A stretch of 64,000 nt of DNA from Lewinellaceae bacterium (GCA_020636375.1 JACJXZ010000006.1:248001-312000); one strand, 5' to 3'; positions 54,264-63,498 are shown, counted from the first letter of the stretch. The notes: generated from the sequence alone by a model not told the origin. A program made the numbers and translations.

Positions 54264-54386
54264 TTGGACACATTTATTGTAACTAATGCTGCTTCGAAAG
54301 CGTGGCTTGGCAGCTCTATTGCTGGGGCAATTGTTATATGGCCATATTGTTATATCGTTACGTTAATTGTGTCCGATTACTTACTT
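54258..54386 (-). repeat. ~129-bp inverted-repeat element, copy B
   Basis: Inverted relative to 6747-6871 and alike over the full length. Ends AAGTAGTTGGACACA on the left and complement AAGTAAGTAATCGGACACA on the right. Next to the ends, GGACACATTTATTGTAAC and GGACACAATTAACGTAAC agree at 15 of 18 positions. Provides the stop codon of the DUF4386 gene and sits directly upstream of the -7 box of the next gene. Confidence 0.82.
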
Positions 54387-54397
54387 CAAAACCACCT

Positions 54398-54405
54398 TAT
54401 CTTTG
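54398..54405 (+). promoter_or_regulatory. Candidate -7 box (TATCTTTG) of the ThuA/dehydrogenase gene
   Basis: TATCTTTG, 26 bases before the ATG at 54432 and 12 bases after the end of the repeat element, so the -33 region would lie inside the element. This supports the 54432 start over the longer open frame. Confidence 0.55.
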
Positions 54406-54431
54406 TTGTTGCATATCAAAAAGGCTTTAGT

Positions 54432-57400
54432 ATGAGGTTACACCCGGAAAGTGTCCTGACATTAATCTTAGCAGCCACCTTCATGATTTTATCCTGTTCG
54501 CCGGAAAAACCGATCCGCGTACTGGCCTTCAGCAAAACAGAAGCGTTCAGGCACGAATCGATTGAAGCGGGCATCGCCGCCCTGCGAAAAATGGCAGAAG
54601 AAAGAGGATTTGAGATAAGCTTTACGGAAGATGCCGCGCAGTTCAATACGGCCAGCCTCCGGCAGTTCAATGCGGTTGTTTTTTTAAATACCAGCGGAGA
54701 CGTGCTGGACGCCGGGCAGCAGGATGCTTTCGAACGCTACATCCAGGCGGGCGGCGGATACGTGGGCATTCACCTGGCGGCGGGCACGGAATACGACTGG
54801 CCCTGGTACGGCCGGCTGGTTGGCGCCCGTTTCCTCGGCCATCCTGCGAATCCGAATGTGCAAACGGGAAAAATGGCCGTGCAGGCAAAAGGCCACTGGG
54901 CCACAGAGGGCATGCCTGACGAGTTCGAGATCACCGACGAGTTTTACAACTTCAGAGATATTTCTCCGGACATCAACGTCGTCCTGGCCATCGACGAAAG
55001 CACCTATGACGGCGGCAAAAACGGCGAAAACCACCCCATGAGCTGGTATCAGGAATTCGACGGCGGCCGCTCCTTCTACACGGCTATGGGCCATACTGAA
55101 GAGGCTTATTCGGCGCCGCTCTTTTTAAACCACCTCTGGGCCGGCATCCACTACGCCGTCGGCGGAGATGATCCGCCGCCACTCGATTACTCCAAAGCCC
55201 GGCCGGAGGAGAACCGCTTCGCAAAAGTAATCCTGGCAGAAAACCTGGACGAACCGATGGAACTGGCAGTCCTGGATGCGGACCGCATACTGTTCATCCA
55301 GCGCAAGGGGGAAGTCCGGCTGTACAACAACCGGACCCAGGAACTCAAAACCATCGCCTCCATCCCGGTTAGCACCAGGTACATCAACCGGGAAGGGAAG
55401 GAATCCACGGCCGAAGACGGGCTGCTGGGCCTGAGCAAAGATCCCGGATTTGCCCAAAACCACTGGATTTATCTCTACTACTCCGCGCCGGAAGCCCCGA
55501 TGAACGTGCTGGCCCGTTTCGAAATGATCGGCGACAGCCTGGACCTGGAGTCGAAAAAAGTAATCCTGGAAGTGCCGGTCCAGCGGGAAGAGTGCTGCCA
55601 TACGGGCGGCTCAATCGCCTGGGACAAAGCGGGCAACCTGTACCTGTCGACCGGAGACAACACCAACCCGCACGCTTCGGACGGCTACAGCCCCAGCGAC
55701 GAACGCCCGGGCCGCAGCCCCTGGGATGCTCAGAAATCCTCGGCCAACACCAACGACCTCCGGGGCAAGATCCTCCGCATCAAACCGCAGCCCGACGGCA
55801 CCTATGCGATCCCGGAAGGCAACCTGTTCCCGCCAGGCACGCCAAATGCCCGTCCCGAAATCTATACCATGGGCCACCGCAACCCCTTCCGCATTTCCAT
55901 CGACCAGAAAACGGGATATCTCTATTGGGGAGACGTCGGGCCGGACGCCTCTAAACCCGACTCCACCCGCGGCCCTGCCGGGCACGACGAGGTAGGCCAG
56001 GCCCGGCAGGCCGCCAACTTCGGCTGGCCCCACTTCGTGGGCGACAACAAAGCTTATTTTAAATACGATTTCGCTACGAAAAAATCCCTGGAACCCTGGG
56101 ACGCCAATGCCCCGGTAAATACCTCGCCCAACAACAGCGGCCTGAAAAAGCTGCCGCCGGCCCAAAAGGCATTCATCTGGTATCCTTACGGCGACTCGGA
56201 AGAATTTCCGCTAATGGGCAACGGCGGGCGCAGCGCCATGGCCGGCCCCGTGTTTAATATGGGCGATTTCCAAAATGCCGAACGCCCCTTCCCTCCGTAC
56301 TACGACGGAAAATTGTTCATCTATGAATGGATCCGGGGGTGGATCATGGCCGTGACGATGGATGAATCCGGAAACTACGCCTCGATGGAGCGTTTCATGC
56401 CCAGCTATACATTCAGCAACCCTATGGACATGGAATTCGCCGCCAATGGCGACCTCTACATGCTGGAATACGGCAGCGGGTGGTTTGCCCGAAACGAAGA
56501 CGCCCGCCTGATCCGGATCGAGTACAACGCCGGAAACAGGAAGCCGCAAATCCAGATGGCCGCCGACAAAAAAGGGGGCGCCGTGCCGCTGGCCATCCGC
56601 CTCAGCGCTGAAGGCACCAACGATGCCGACGGCGACAAGCTCAGATATACGTGGGAGATCACCTCTGAAAACGGCTTCCGTCAAACCGGTAAAACGCCGG
56701 CACTCTCCCTCACCCTAACCGAACCCGGCGTATACAAAGCCTCCCTGACGGTGAATGACGGCAAGGGCGGCACCAGCGCCCAATCCCTGGAATTTGTCGC
56801 CGGCAACGAGCCTCCGCAGGTAAGCTGGGTTCTCGCGCAGGGCAACCGGACTTTTTACGTGCCGGGCGAGCCCATTCATTATGAAGTGCAAGTAACCGAC
56901 GTGGAAGACGGCTCGCTGGGCGCCGGCATAGCGCCGGAGCGGGTGGCCGTCAGCATCGATTATTTTCCGGAGGGCTATGACCAGGTGCAACTCGCCCGGG
57001 GGCACCGCTCGGCGGACGAGATGGCCCTTTTCGCGAAGGGCAAGGCGCTTATGGACGGCAGCGACTGCATGGCCTGCCACAAAAAGGACGAAAAGTCGAT
57101 CGGGCCGGCCTACCTGGAGGTAGCGGCTAAGTACAAAGGCGACGATGCCGCCGTCGGGAAGCTGGCGGCCAAGATCATCAGCGGAGGAAGCGGCGTCTGG
57201 GGGGAAATCGCGATGGCCGGCCACCCTCAGTTTACGACGGCAGAGGCTTCGGAAATGGCCAGATACATCCTGGGGCTGGCGAACCAGCCGGCCCGGCCGG
57301 CGCTGCCGCCAAAAGGGGCTTATGCCGCCGCACTGCCGGAGGGGGATCCGGGCAGGGGCGTCTTTGTGCTGAGAGCCGCCTATACGGATAACGGCGCCGG

Positions 57401-57881
57401 CGGCCTGCCTTCCCTGAGCTCGGAAAAGGCCCTGGTGTTGCGGAACGCGACGGTGGACGCCCATGCCTATGATGCTTATGAGAAGGTGCGCAAAATATCT
57501 TCCGGCGGCCAGGATGTGGCTCTTGCCGAAGAAAGCGGGGCGTATATGATGCTGGAGCAAATTGACCTGGCCCAGGTGGATGCCGTAGAGATCGCTGTCC
57601 TCGCGCCAGAATCCCAATGGAATGCCGTAGGCGGAACCGTCGAACTGCGCCTGGGCAGCCCGGCGGGCCCCTTGCTGGGTGCCTCCCCCTTCCTGGCGCC
57701 CGCCGAACAGGAAGAGTTGGCCCCCACCCGGTTGACGGTGCCGGTAAAGCTGCCGGGCAATTCCGGCGATCAGCTGTTTGATGTCTGTTTGGTTTTTGTA
57801 AACGGCCAGGCCGGAGAAGGCCCCTTGATGGCCGTGTTCGGTACGAAGTATGTGCTGAGCCGTTCGGAGGTGGTTTTTTAG
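54432..57881 (+). CDS. Multidomain lipoprotein: ThuA, sugar/sorbosone dehydrogenase, PKD, cytochrome c, carbohydrate-binding-like
   Basis: 1149 residues from the ATG at 54432 (MRLHPESVLTLILAATFMIL then the lipobox Cys in SCSPEKP). The frame is open back to 54264, but that part is repeat DNA. Order: ThuA-like domain about 28-245 (VLAFSKTEAFRHESIEAG, GGYVGIHLAAGTEYDWPW); glucose/sorbosone dehydrogenase propeller about 255-690 (DGLLGLSKDPGFAQNHW, STGDNTNP, RGKILRIKP, GHRNPFRIS); PKD-like about 700-780; cytochrome c with CMACH at 879-883 and a likely distal Met in AMAGHP; then a CBM6-like end. Expected to oxidise a sugar outside the cell and pass electrons to its own haem. Substrate and PQQ use are inferred. 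Confidence 0.9.
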   Translation: MRLHPESVLTLILAATFMILSCSPEKPIRVLAFSKTEAFRHESIEAGIAALRKMAEERGFEISFTEDAAQFNTASLRQFNAVVFLNTSGDVLDAGQQDAFERYIQAGGGYVGIHLAAGTEYDWPWYGRLVGARFLGHPANPNVQTGKMAVQAKGHWATEGMPDEFEITDEFYNFRDISPDINVVLAIDESTYDGGKNGENHPMSWYQEFDGGRSFYTAMGHTEEAYSAPLFLNHLWAGIHYAVGGDDPPPLDYSKARPEENRFAKVILAENLDEPMELAVLDADRILFIQRKGEVRLYNNRTQELKTIASIPVSTRYINREGKESTAEDGLLGLSKDPGFAQNHWIYLYYSAPEAPMNVLARFEMIGDSLDLESKKVILEVPVQREECCHTGGSIAWDKAGNLYLSTGDNTNPHASDGYSPSDERPGRSPWDAQKSSANTNDLRGKILRIKPQPDGTYAIPEGNLFPPGTPNARPEIYTMGHRNPFRISIDQKTGYLYWGDVGPDASKPDSTRGPAGHDEVGQARQAANFGWPHFVGDNKAYFKYDFATKKSLEPWDANAPVNTSPNNSGLKKLPPAQKAFIWYPYGDSEEFPLMGNGGRSAMAGPVFNMGDFQNAERPFPPYYDGKLFIYEWIRGWIMAVTMDESGNYASMERFMPSYTFSNPMDMEFAANGDLYMLEYGSGWFARNEDARLIRIEYNAGNRKPQIQMAADKKGGAVPLAIRLSAEGTNDADGDKLRYTWEITSENGFRQTGKTPALSLTLTEPGVYKASLTVNDGKGGTSAQSLEFVAGNEPPQVSWVLAQGNRTFYVPGEPIHYEVQVTDVEDGSLGAGIAPERVAVSIDYFPEGYDQVQLARGHRSADEMALFAKGKALMDGSDCMACHKKDEKSIGPAYLEVAAKYKGDDAAVGKLAAKIISGGSGVWGEIAMAGHPQFTTAEASEMARYILGLANQPARPALPPKGAYAAALPEGDPGRGVFVLRAAYTDNGAGGLPSLSSEKALVLRNATVDAHAYDAYEKVRKISSGGQDVALAEESGAYMMLEQIDLAQVDAVEIAVLAPESQWNAVGGTVELRLGSPAGPLLGASPFLAPAEQEELAPTRLTVPVKLPGNSGDQLFDVCLVFVNGQAGEGPLMAVFGTKYVLSRSEVVF

Positions 57882-57927
57882 AGAGCGATTCCCGGTTTGG
57901 CAAAGTGATGCCTTAACCGGTCTTCGG

Positions 57928-58009
57928 TATGTAGACCCCAACCTTGGCGGACGGCGGACGGTTGACGGCCGACGGCGGCTGCAGCCACTGAAAAGTTGGG
58001 GTCTACATA
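57928..58009. repeat. 82-bp palindrome with perfect 15-bp arms between convergent genes
   Basis: TATGTAGACCCCAAC (57928-57942) and its exact complement at 57995-58009. The inside holds GGCGGAC tandem units (GGCGGACGGCGGACGG). Stops of the flanking genes are at 57881 and 58021. Possibly a bidirectional terminator or a dispersed palindrome. Confidence 0.7.
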
Positions 58010-58020
58010 TCAAGCTTGGG

Positions 58021-61000
58021 TTAACGCACCAAACTCAAATCACCACTTATCACCTTTTCCACTCCATCCAGGAAGCGCACCTGCACCATGTAAACGTAGG
58101 CCCCCACTGCTGCGGGCTGGCCGGCAACCTCGCCATCCCAGCCAACATCGGGGTTGCCGGGGGCCAGGCCGCCGGACTCGTACACCAATGCCCCCCATCG
58201 GTCGAAAACCTGCATCCGGTTGATGCGCTCCACTGCCGGGCCGGGGTAAGGCAGGAAACGGTCATTGACGCCATCACCGTTCGGGCTGAACGCATTGGGA
58301 ACGAAAACAGCCCGGTCGGGGAGGATCCTGATCTGGATACTGCTCATGACAACACAGCCCGAACTGTCCGTCAGCGCTAGTTGATAAGTGGTCGTTTCCA
58401 ATGGCGCTGCAACGGGGTCGAGGCAATTGGTACAGTCCAGGCCCGATTCCGGCGCCCAGTCGATCTGAGTGATGGCCGCAAGGTTGGTCTGTCCACGGAT
58501 TTGGAAGGACTCCCCAAGGCGGATGGTGGTATCGACGCCCAGGTTAAGAAAAGGAGATATGGGTTCGGGCAGCGTGACGGACTGTACCCCTTCACAATCA
58601 TTAATGTCGCGAACTGTGATGGCGTAAGTGCCGGGAGCCAGGCCCGTAAACAGGGGGCTGCCCTGGGGGAGTTCCTGGTTCAGCGCATATTCAAAGGCCC
58701 CTGCGCCTCCGCTGAGGTTGATGATTTCGATACTGCCACTTTCAAATCCCGCACAGCCGCTGACAGCAGAGTCCAGGCTAAACTCAATGGGTAAGGGAGC
58801 AACGACCTGAAGGCTTTCCGTGCCGCGGCAACCATTGGGGTCAGTTGCCGTTACGCTGTACGTGCCCGCTGCCAGCCCGGACAGGCCTGCCTCTGTAGAG
58901 CCATTGTTCCACCGGTAGGTATAGGGCGGCTGTCCGCCCGAAGCCACCACGCTCAGCTCACCATCCGTGGCGCCGGCGCAGCTCACCCCAAAACCCGCAT
59001 AATCGCTTTGGCCAGCCAGTTCCAGTTCCAGGAGTTCGTCATCAATGGGTGAAAGTACCAGGGTGTCCTGCTGCAGGCAACCATTGGTGTCGGATAAGGT
59101 GAGCGAATAGGTTCCGGGGGCCGGAACGGTGATGGAGTTGCTCGTAGCTCCATTCGACCATTGCCAGTTGCTTCCGGCTGCTGCAGTGAGGTTGACGGTT
59201 TGATCGGCGCAGTTGACTGTCCCGGCACGGATGAGGGCCGGAGGAGGGGGGAAAAAGCCCAGCGTGATGTTCACTGTGCTGTCACATCCGTTTTCGGTGG
59301 TGAAAGTTTCCACATACGTCCCCGGATCCGTGTAAGTTTGCCCTCCGAGTGTCAGGGCTGTGCCGGGGCACAGCAGAGTGTCCAGGGCCGTTACTGCTCC
59401 CGGCAGTACGGCCAGCGTAAGGCTCACCAATGTATCGCAGTCCGGCCCGGGGCTGACAGCGGCATACACTCCTGTACTGTCGTAAGTGATCCCCCCGATC
59501 GTAATCGACTGGCCCTCGCAAAGGATGGTATCCAGGCTTTGGCTGGGGCCCTCCAACTGCTCAATGAGCAATGAATCCGTAAGCTGCAGGCAGCGGCTCG
59601 TGGCGGTAACCGTGACCTGGTAAGAGCCGGGTTCGTCCACAACAATACCGGGGCTCGTTTGCCCGGTGTTCCAGTTGTAGGCCGCCGGGAAGTTTACCGT
59701 AGCGTCGAGGGATAGGGTGAAATCCTGACAAAAAGCGGTGTCGGGCCCGAGTTCCAGGCGCGGCAGAGGGTCGATGGCATAGCCATTAAAGGTATTTACA
59801 GCCACCCCGTAGCCGGCTGCCTCCAGGTTGGGCTGCACCACCGGAGAGAGCGGCGTGGCGGTGTAGGTTACGGTGGGGTCTGTCGTCAGAGCAATGGGTT
59901 CTTCGCAGCCCGTTTGTCCATTGTCGTAGGCAATGATCAATACGGGGTATAGCTCATCAAACCCCTGGTGGTCGTTGGCCAGATAACCAAAGCGGTTGTC
60001 CTGCAGGCGTATGAGGTCATTCCGCGGGGTGCCGAACCCCAGCAAGTCCTCCTGAAAATAGTTGTAGGACCAATCGATGGTGCCATCGAGCTGAATTTGC
60101 AGCAGGAAATTATTGACCTTGGCGACCGAGATGTTAACATCCTCCTCGGAACTGCCGGGAACGACCAGGGTGTTGTCATCGAGCGCTACCAGGTTGTTGA
60201 AAGCGACCTCGTGCGAAGAACCCGCAATATTGACCTGGACGGCCCTCTGAAACTGACCGCCGGGGTTCACTTCCAGCAGTAAGCCGTCGCGGATACTGGC
60301 GGGGAAGTCGTCGAGAAAACCAGCAACGACAAAATTGCCATTGGGCAATTCCACCGTTTCACGGCCCACTTGCGTGAAGGCAAAAACGACGGCTGCCGAT
60401 TGGTACTGGTTGCACCATTCCAGATTGCCGTTGGCATCGACCTTCATTAGCAGCAGGTAGGTATTCCCGGTGTTTTGAGCGGTGCCATTGACCCCCCCGG
60501 TGATCAGGTAGCCCCCATCCCGGGTGGCCAGCAAATCCGAGAAAATGGCATCCCGGCCCAGGCAGGAAAAGCAGTAGTTGTTGGCCCAGAGCACCTCGCC
60601 GTTCGCATCGATACGGGCAACATACAGGTCGTTGGCATCATTGGTATTGGCCAGTTCCTGGGCGCCGCCGGCGATGACGGCGGTGCCGTCGTCCTCTGCA
60701 ACCAGATCAATGAGCCCCAGGTTGATGTTGTTGAAATCCGTCAGGCTGCCGAAACGGCGGGACCAGACTACATTTCCGTCCAGGCCGAGCCGGGAGACGA
60801 CCTTGTACGGGAAGCCGGAGGTGAGCGAAGCGCCGAGAAGAAGGGCGTCTTCGGATGGCCAATGCCGCACGGTACTGCGGTTGCCGGCCTGTTCGAAGAG
60901 GTAATCCTTACTCCAGATCGGGCCGTTATCCAGGGAAACCCGCGTGACGTTCAGGCTGCCATTGCCCAGGGGGCCAGTGCCGGATTGAAAGAATTTACTG

Positions 61001-61146
61001 ATGACGAGGCTGGCATCAGGAAGCTCGATGAGCGCATTCCCGGAGCTAAGCCGGCCGGAAGTTAGCGGAAGTTGTTGGGCCTGGGCAGGTAAGCGTTCTG
61101 CGATCAGCAATAAACAAAAGAGCAACAAGCAGTTTACTTTTTGCAT
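58021..61146 (-). CDS. Secreted propeller / SprB-repeat protein with T9SS type B tail
   Basis: 1041 residues from the ATG at 61146 (MQKVNCLLLFCLLLIAERLP signal peptide; an in-frame ATG at 61161 gives five more). Residues about 25-420 look like a repeated-blade region (IDANGEVLWANNYC, VDANGNLEWCNQYQ). The middle has PKD/SprB-type units (TTENGCDSTVNITLGF; GVSCAGATDGELSVVASGG with PYTYRW). The last ~100 residues are a type B sorting domain (AVFVPNAFSPNGDGVNDRFL, QVFDRWGALVYESGG, SGDLSLVR). Cell-surface or secreted; function unknown. Confidence 0.9.
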   Translation of the reverse strand: MQKVNCLLLFCLLLIAERLPAQAQQLPLTSGRLSSGNALIELPDASLVISKFFQSGTGPLGNGSLNVTRVSLDNGPIWSKDYLFEQAGNRSTVRHWPSEDALLLGASLTSGFPYKVVSRLGLDGNVVWSRRFGSLTDFNNINLGLIDLVAEDDGTAVIAGGAQELANTNDANDLYVARIDANGEVLWANNYCFSCLGRDAIFSDLLATRDGGYLITGGVNGTAQNTGNTYLLLMKVDANGNLEWCNQYQSAAVVFAFTQVGRETVELPNGNFVVAGFLDDFPASIRDGLLLEVNPGGQFQRAVQVNIAGSSHEVAFNNLVALDDNTLVVPGSSEEDVNISVAKVNNFLLQIQLDGTIDWSYNYFQEDLLGFGTPRNDLIRLQDNRFGYLANDHQGFDELYPVLIIAYDNGQTGCEEPIALTTDPTVTYTATPLSPVVQPNLEAAGYGVAVNTFNGYAIDPLPRLELGPDTAFCQDFTLSLDATVNFPAAYNWNTGQTSPGIVVDEPGSYQVTVTATSRCLQLTDSLLIEQLEGPSQSLDTILCEGQSITIGGITYDSTGVYAAVSPGPDCDTLVSLTLAVLPGAVTALDTLLCPGTALTLGGQTYTDPGTYVETFTTENGCDSTVNITLGFFPPPPALIRAGTVNCADQTVNLTAAAGSNWQWSNGATSNSITVPAPGTYSLTLSDTNGCLQQDTLVLSPIDDELLELELAGQSDYAGFGVSCAGATDGELSVVASGGQPPYTYRWNNGSTEAGLSGLAAGTYSVTATDPNGCRGTESLQVVAPLPIEFSLDSAVSGCAGFESGSIEIINLSGGAGAFEYALNQELPQGSPLFTGLAPGTYAITVRDINDCEGVQSVTLPEPISPFLNLGVDTTIRLGESFQIRGQTNLAAITQIDWAPESGLDCTNCLDPVAAPLETTTYQLALTDSSGCVVMSSIQIRILPDRAVFVPNAFSPNGDGVNDRFLPYPGPAVERINRMQVFDRWGALVYESGGLAPGNPDVGWDGEVAGQPAAVGAYVYMVQVRFLDGVEKVISGDLSLVR

Positions 61147-61232
61147 AACGACAGGTTTCATGCCGCTTCAACATCCTTTCTGCCAAACGGTTTTCCTGGA
61201 AAAAACCGAATGTCAGGTTTTGAGCAAACTTT

Positions 61233-61264
61233 ACTAGCTGCCTGTTCTCCGACAGGCTGCTAGT
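61233..61264 (-). terminator. Hairpin at the end of the thioredoxin gene
   Basis: ACTAGCTGCCTGT (61233-61245) pairs with ACAGGCTGCTAGT (61252-61264) at 12 of 13 positions, 6-base loop. It covers the stop codon of the gene. T run weak. Confidence 0.6.
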
Positions 61265-61616
61265 TGATCAACTCCCCTTCGATGATGTTTTTCAAAACGC
61301 TCTTGGGGAGCGCGCCGGCCTGCATCATAGGTTGCCCTTCCACCGGGATGAACAGGATGGACGGGATGCTGCGGATGCCAAAAACAGAGGATAGCTCCCG
61401 CTCCTGCTCCGTGTCCACTTTATAAATGACGAGCTTATCCTTGTATTCATTGGCCAATTCCTCCAGGATAGGTGCTACCATTTTGCAGGGGCCGCACCAG
61501 TCGGCGTAAAAATCGATGATGGCGGGAAGTTTGCCTTTGAAGTTCCATTCCCTTTCAGTGGTATAATCAAAAACTTCGTTCCGGAATGTTTCCGAGGTCA
61601 TTTTTTCAGTTGCCAT
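61260..61616 (-). CDS. trxA: Thioredoxin
   Basis: 118 residues, one thioredoxin fold. Redox-active WCGPC at 40-44, cis-Pro at 85 in IRSIPSILF, and DFYADW before the active site. No signal peptide, so cytoplasmic. Reduces protein disulfides using thioredoxin reductase. A TATCTTTG box lies 19 bases upstream. Confidence 0.96.
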   Translation of the reverse strand: MATEKMTSETFRNEVFDYTTEREWNFKGKLPAIIDFYADWCGPCKMVAPILEELANEYKDKLVIYKVDTEQERELSSVFGIRSIPSILFIPVEGQPMMQAGALPKSVLKNIIEGELIN

Positions 61617-61634
61617 AATGCTTTAATTTTTTTT

Positions 61635-61642
61635 CAAAGATA
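61635..61642 (-). promoter_or_regulatory. Candidate -7 box of trxA (TATCTTTG)
   Basis: Minus-strand TATCTTTG ending 19 bases before the ATG at 61616. Confidence 0.55.
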
Positions 61643-61728
61643 AGGCATATAAACCTCGGTTTTTGTGATGGGAATTACAGAACCAGGTATGTGACCATTT
61701 AATACTGCTTTGTTACTTTAGAAAATTA

Positions 61729-61793
61729 ACCGCAGAACGCGGGGAACCACAGAGTTCTAACATTTCTCTGTAGTCCTCTGCGCTCCCTGCGGT
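61729..61793. repeat. 65-bp imperfect palindrome (ACCGCAG...CTGCGGT)
   Basis: ACCGCAGAACGCGGGGAACC pairs imperfectly with the right arm ending CGCTCCCTGCGGT; ACCACAGAG and CTCTGTAGT pair near the loop. No gene in 61643-62038. This arm style resembles the GCCACGAAGACAC arms of the small IS66-type elements, but the flanks lack their ends. Confidence 0.65.
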
Positions 61794-61888
61794 TTGAATT
61801 TCAGGCGCTGAGAGTGCCGGGCAACTGCTGCCAGCAGTTGTCCGGCTCACCATCTGCGGCCCTTGCTTTAAAGTTTGTCGCCTTATTA

Positions 61889-61938
61889 GCGCACAAAATA
61901 ACTTCGTCTATTCTGGACCACTTATTATTTTGCAAGCC
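61889..61938 (-). repeat. Partial copy of the 26619 nested element
   Basis: On the minus strand its 50 bases match 26619-26668 at 42 positions, including an unbroken AGAATAGACGAAGTTATTTT. As at 26614-26618, it borders CTAAG on one side (61939-61943). The other end of the element is not recognisable. Confidence 0.75.
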
Positions 61939-62038
61939 CTAAGCCCCTGTTAATCGGTCATTCACTAATTCACTAATTCAGTCCATGTATCCAGGCCTGT
62001 CCTCAGCCGACATTTTGGGCTGGTGCAGAAAATAGTTG

Positions 62039-63220
62039 CTACTCGCACCCACACGTCAGGTTATCCGCGTAGGCCTGTTCCTCCAGCCGGTAGCCTTTTG
62101 TGTAGGGGTATCCTCCGCCGATACCCAGGTTTTCGGTCCGGATGGTGTAGATGCAGTCGAAGGCGATGACACTTTCTTTTTCCTCCAGGTCATTAGGGTC
62201 GCAGAAGGGGTTGGCGGAGGCGGCGCAACTGGTGGTGGTCATGTCGCCCAGTACATCCTCCAGGATGAACTTGATGTCGATCTGATACTCATCCGCCAGT
62301 TTTTGGTCGACATCAGAAGCGTAGCGGCCGTAGGGTTCGCCTTTCCGGACGATGGAGTCGGGATAGATTTCGAATTTGTCCACAAAAAAAGAATGAATGG
62401 TGGCGACCTTTTTGAACTGGGGGTTTCCCTCAAAAACCAGGGAGTCAAAAGCGGGGGTGAAGGCTTTTTTGTTTTTGTCAAAATAGGTGGGCGAGATCGG
62501 TTTCATCCTGGTGTCCACCCAGATTTCATTGACGAGGTACTCGTAGCCCATCAGCACCCTTCCTTTGCCGGGGCCCGAGGTGTCGTAGCGGGAACATTTC
62601 ATTCGCACGTCTGCGCTTACGGCTTCGTAATAAACGCCGGGTTTGCGGGTGCCCGGCAGCGGCAGTTTGTATTTTTCGCTCAGCGACCATACGCCCTCGT
62701 ACCCGCTGCAGGGGCAATATTCCTGCACTTCCAGGACATCCAGGTAGGGCGAGTTGAAATTCGCATCGTACGCTTTGTCGAAAAAAGCGGCCAGCGGGTG
62801 GAGGGTGGAATGCTGCTCTCCCACGGCAGACAGCCTGTCTTTCATAAAATAATACAGGGCTGCCGCACTCAAAAAAACGACGAGCGCCAACATCAGCAAA
62901 AGGCGCCGCCGGAAGCCGGCCCTGCCGCTTTTCAACCTTTCGACCTCGGCTTTGAGCCGCTCGTTTTCGGCGACTGCCATATCCCGTTCCTCCCGGATGG
63001 CTTCCCGGGTGAGCAGGCGGTTGATGTTTTCAATAGAGCGGACGTACATGCCTTCCGTCGCCGTGCCGTAAAGCAGTTTGGAAAACTGGCTGGCGCTGAT
63101 GCTCAGAGCCTTAGCCACCTCTCCGTAGGAAGTGTTGCCAAACCGGGCGGTGGGCTTGCTCCACCTGCCGTATTTCTCCTCCAGTTTTTCCAGAAATTTC
63201 TCTCGGATGTTCGCCTCCAT
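62039..63220 (-). CDS. Membrane-tethered HTH protein (possible ToxR-like regulator)
   Basis: 393 residues from the ATG at 63220; an in-frame ATG at 63274 adds 18 residues unlike a domain start. Residues 20-70 look like a helix-turn-helix of the XRE/Cro kind (SYGEVAKALSISASQFSKLL). 72-97 is a coiled coil (ENERLKAEVERLK), 106-125 a single membrane helix (LLLMLALVVFLSAAALYYF), and the rest (about 265 residues) an exported domain with paired cysteines (YCPCSGYEGVWSL, LTCGCE). I infer a one-component sensor: periplasmic input, cytoplasmic DNA binding. Family of the sensor domain not recognised. Divergent from the SusC-like gene at 63499, which is a plausible target. Confidence 0.7.
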   Translation of the reverse strand: MEANIREKFLEKLEEKYGRWSKPTARFGNTSYGEVAKALSISASQFSKLLYGTATEGMYVRSIENINRLLTREAIREERDMAVAENERLKAEVERLKSGRAGFRRRLLLMLALVVFLSAAALYYFMKDRLSAVGEQHSTLHPLAAFFDKAYDANFNSPYLDVLEVQEYCPCSGYEGVWSLSEKYKLPLPGTRKPGVYYEAVSADVRMKCSRYDTSGPGKGRVLMGYEYLVNEIWVDTRMKPISPTYFDKNKKAFTPAFDSLVFEGNPQFKKVATIHSFFVDKFEIYPDSIVRKGEPYGRYASDVDQKLADEYQIDIKFILEDVLGDMTTTSCAASANPFCDPNDLEEKESVIAFDCIYTIRTENLGIGGGYPYTKGYRLEEQAYADNLTCGCE

Positions 63221-63319
63221 GTGCCATTTACGCGGTGTAAAAACGTGTAAAAAAGTATAAAATTTTGCAAACACAAAATTTTATAGAATCTAATTCTTTT
63301 TTCTAAAAATTTAACAACA

Positions 63320-63327
63320 TAATTTTG
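63320..63327 (+). promoter_or_regulatory. Candidate -7 box (TAATTTTG) for the SusC-like gene
   Basis: Fits TAnnTTTG, in an AT-rich stretch, 171 bases upstream of the ATG at 63499. The -33 TTTG is not seen. Confidence 0.3.
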
Positions 63328-63498
63328 CCAACGCATCAGAAAGCAGAATGGTGATAAAAATAGCAAATTCCGGCCAACCCCGGAACACTTCTTACCTGAT
63401 CCGCTTTCGGCAAGCTGCCCATCTGCCTGGCATGGAAAAGAAAAAAGGACCGGGATGCCCCGGCCAGGCAGCTTCTTAAAACTGAAAAATCACGCATT

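Noticed and set aside
54264..54431. 56 extra N-terminal codons before the ThuA/dehydrogenase gene
   Set aside because: They lie in the dispersed repeat and the promoter region; the lipoprotein signal starts at 54432.
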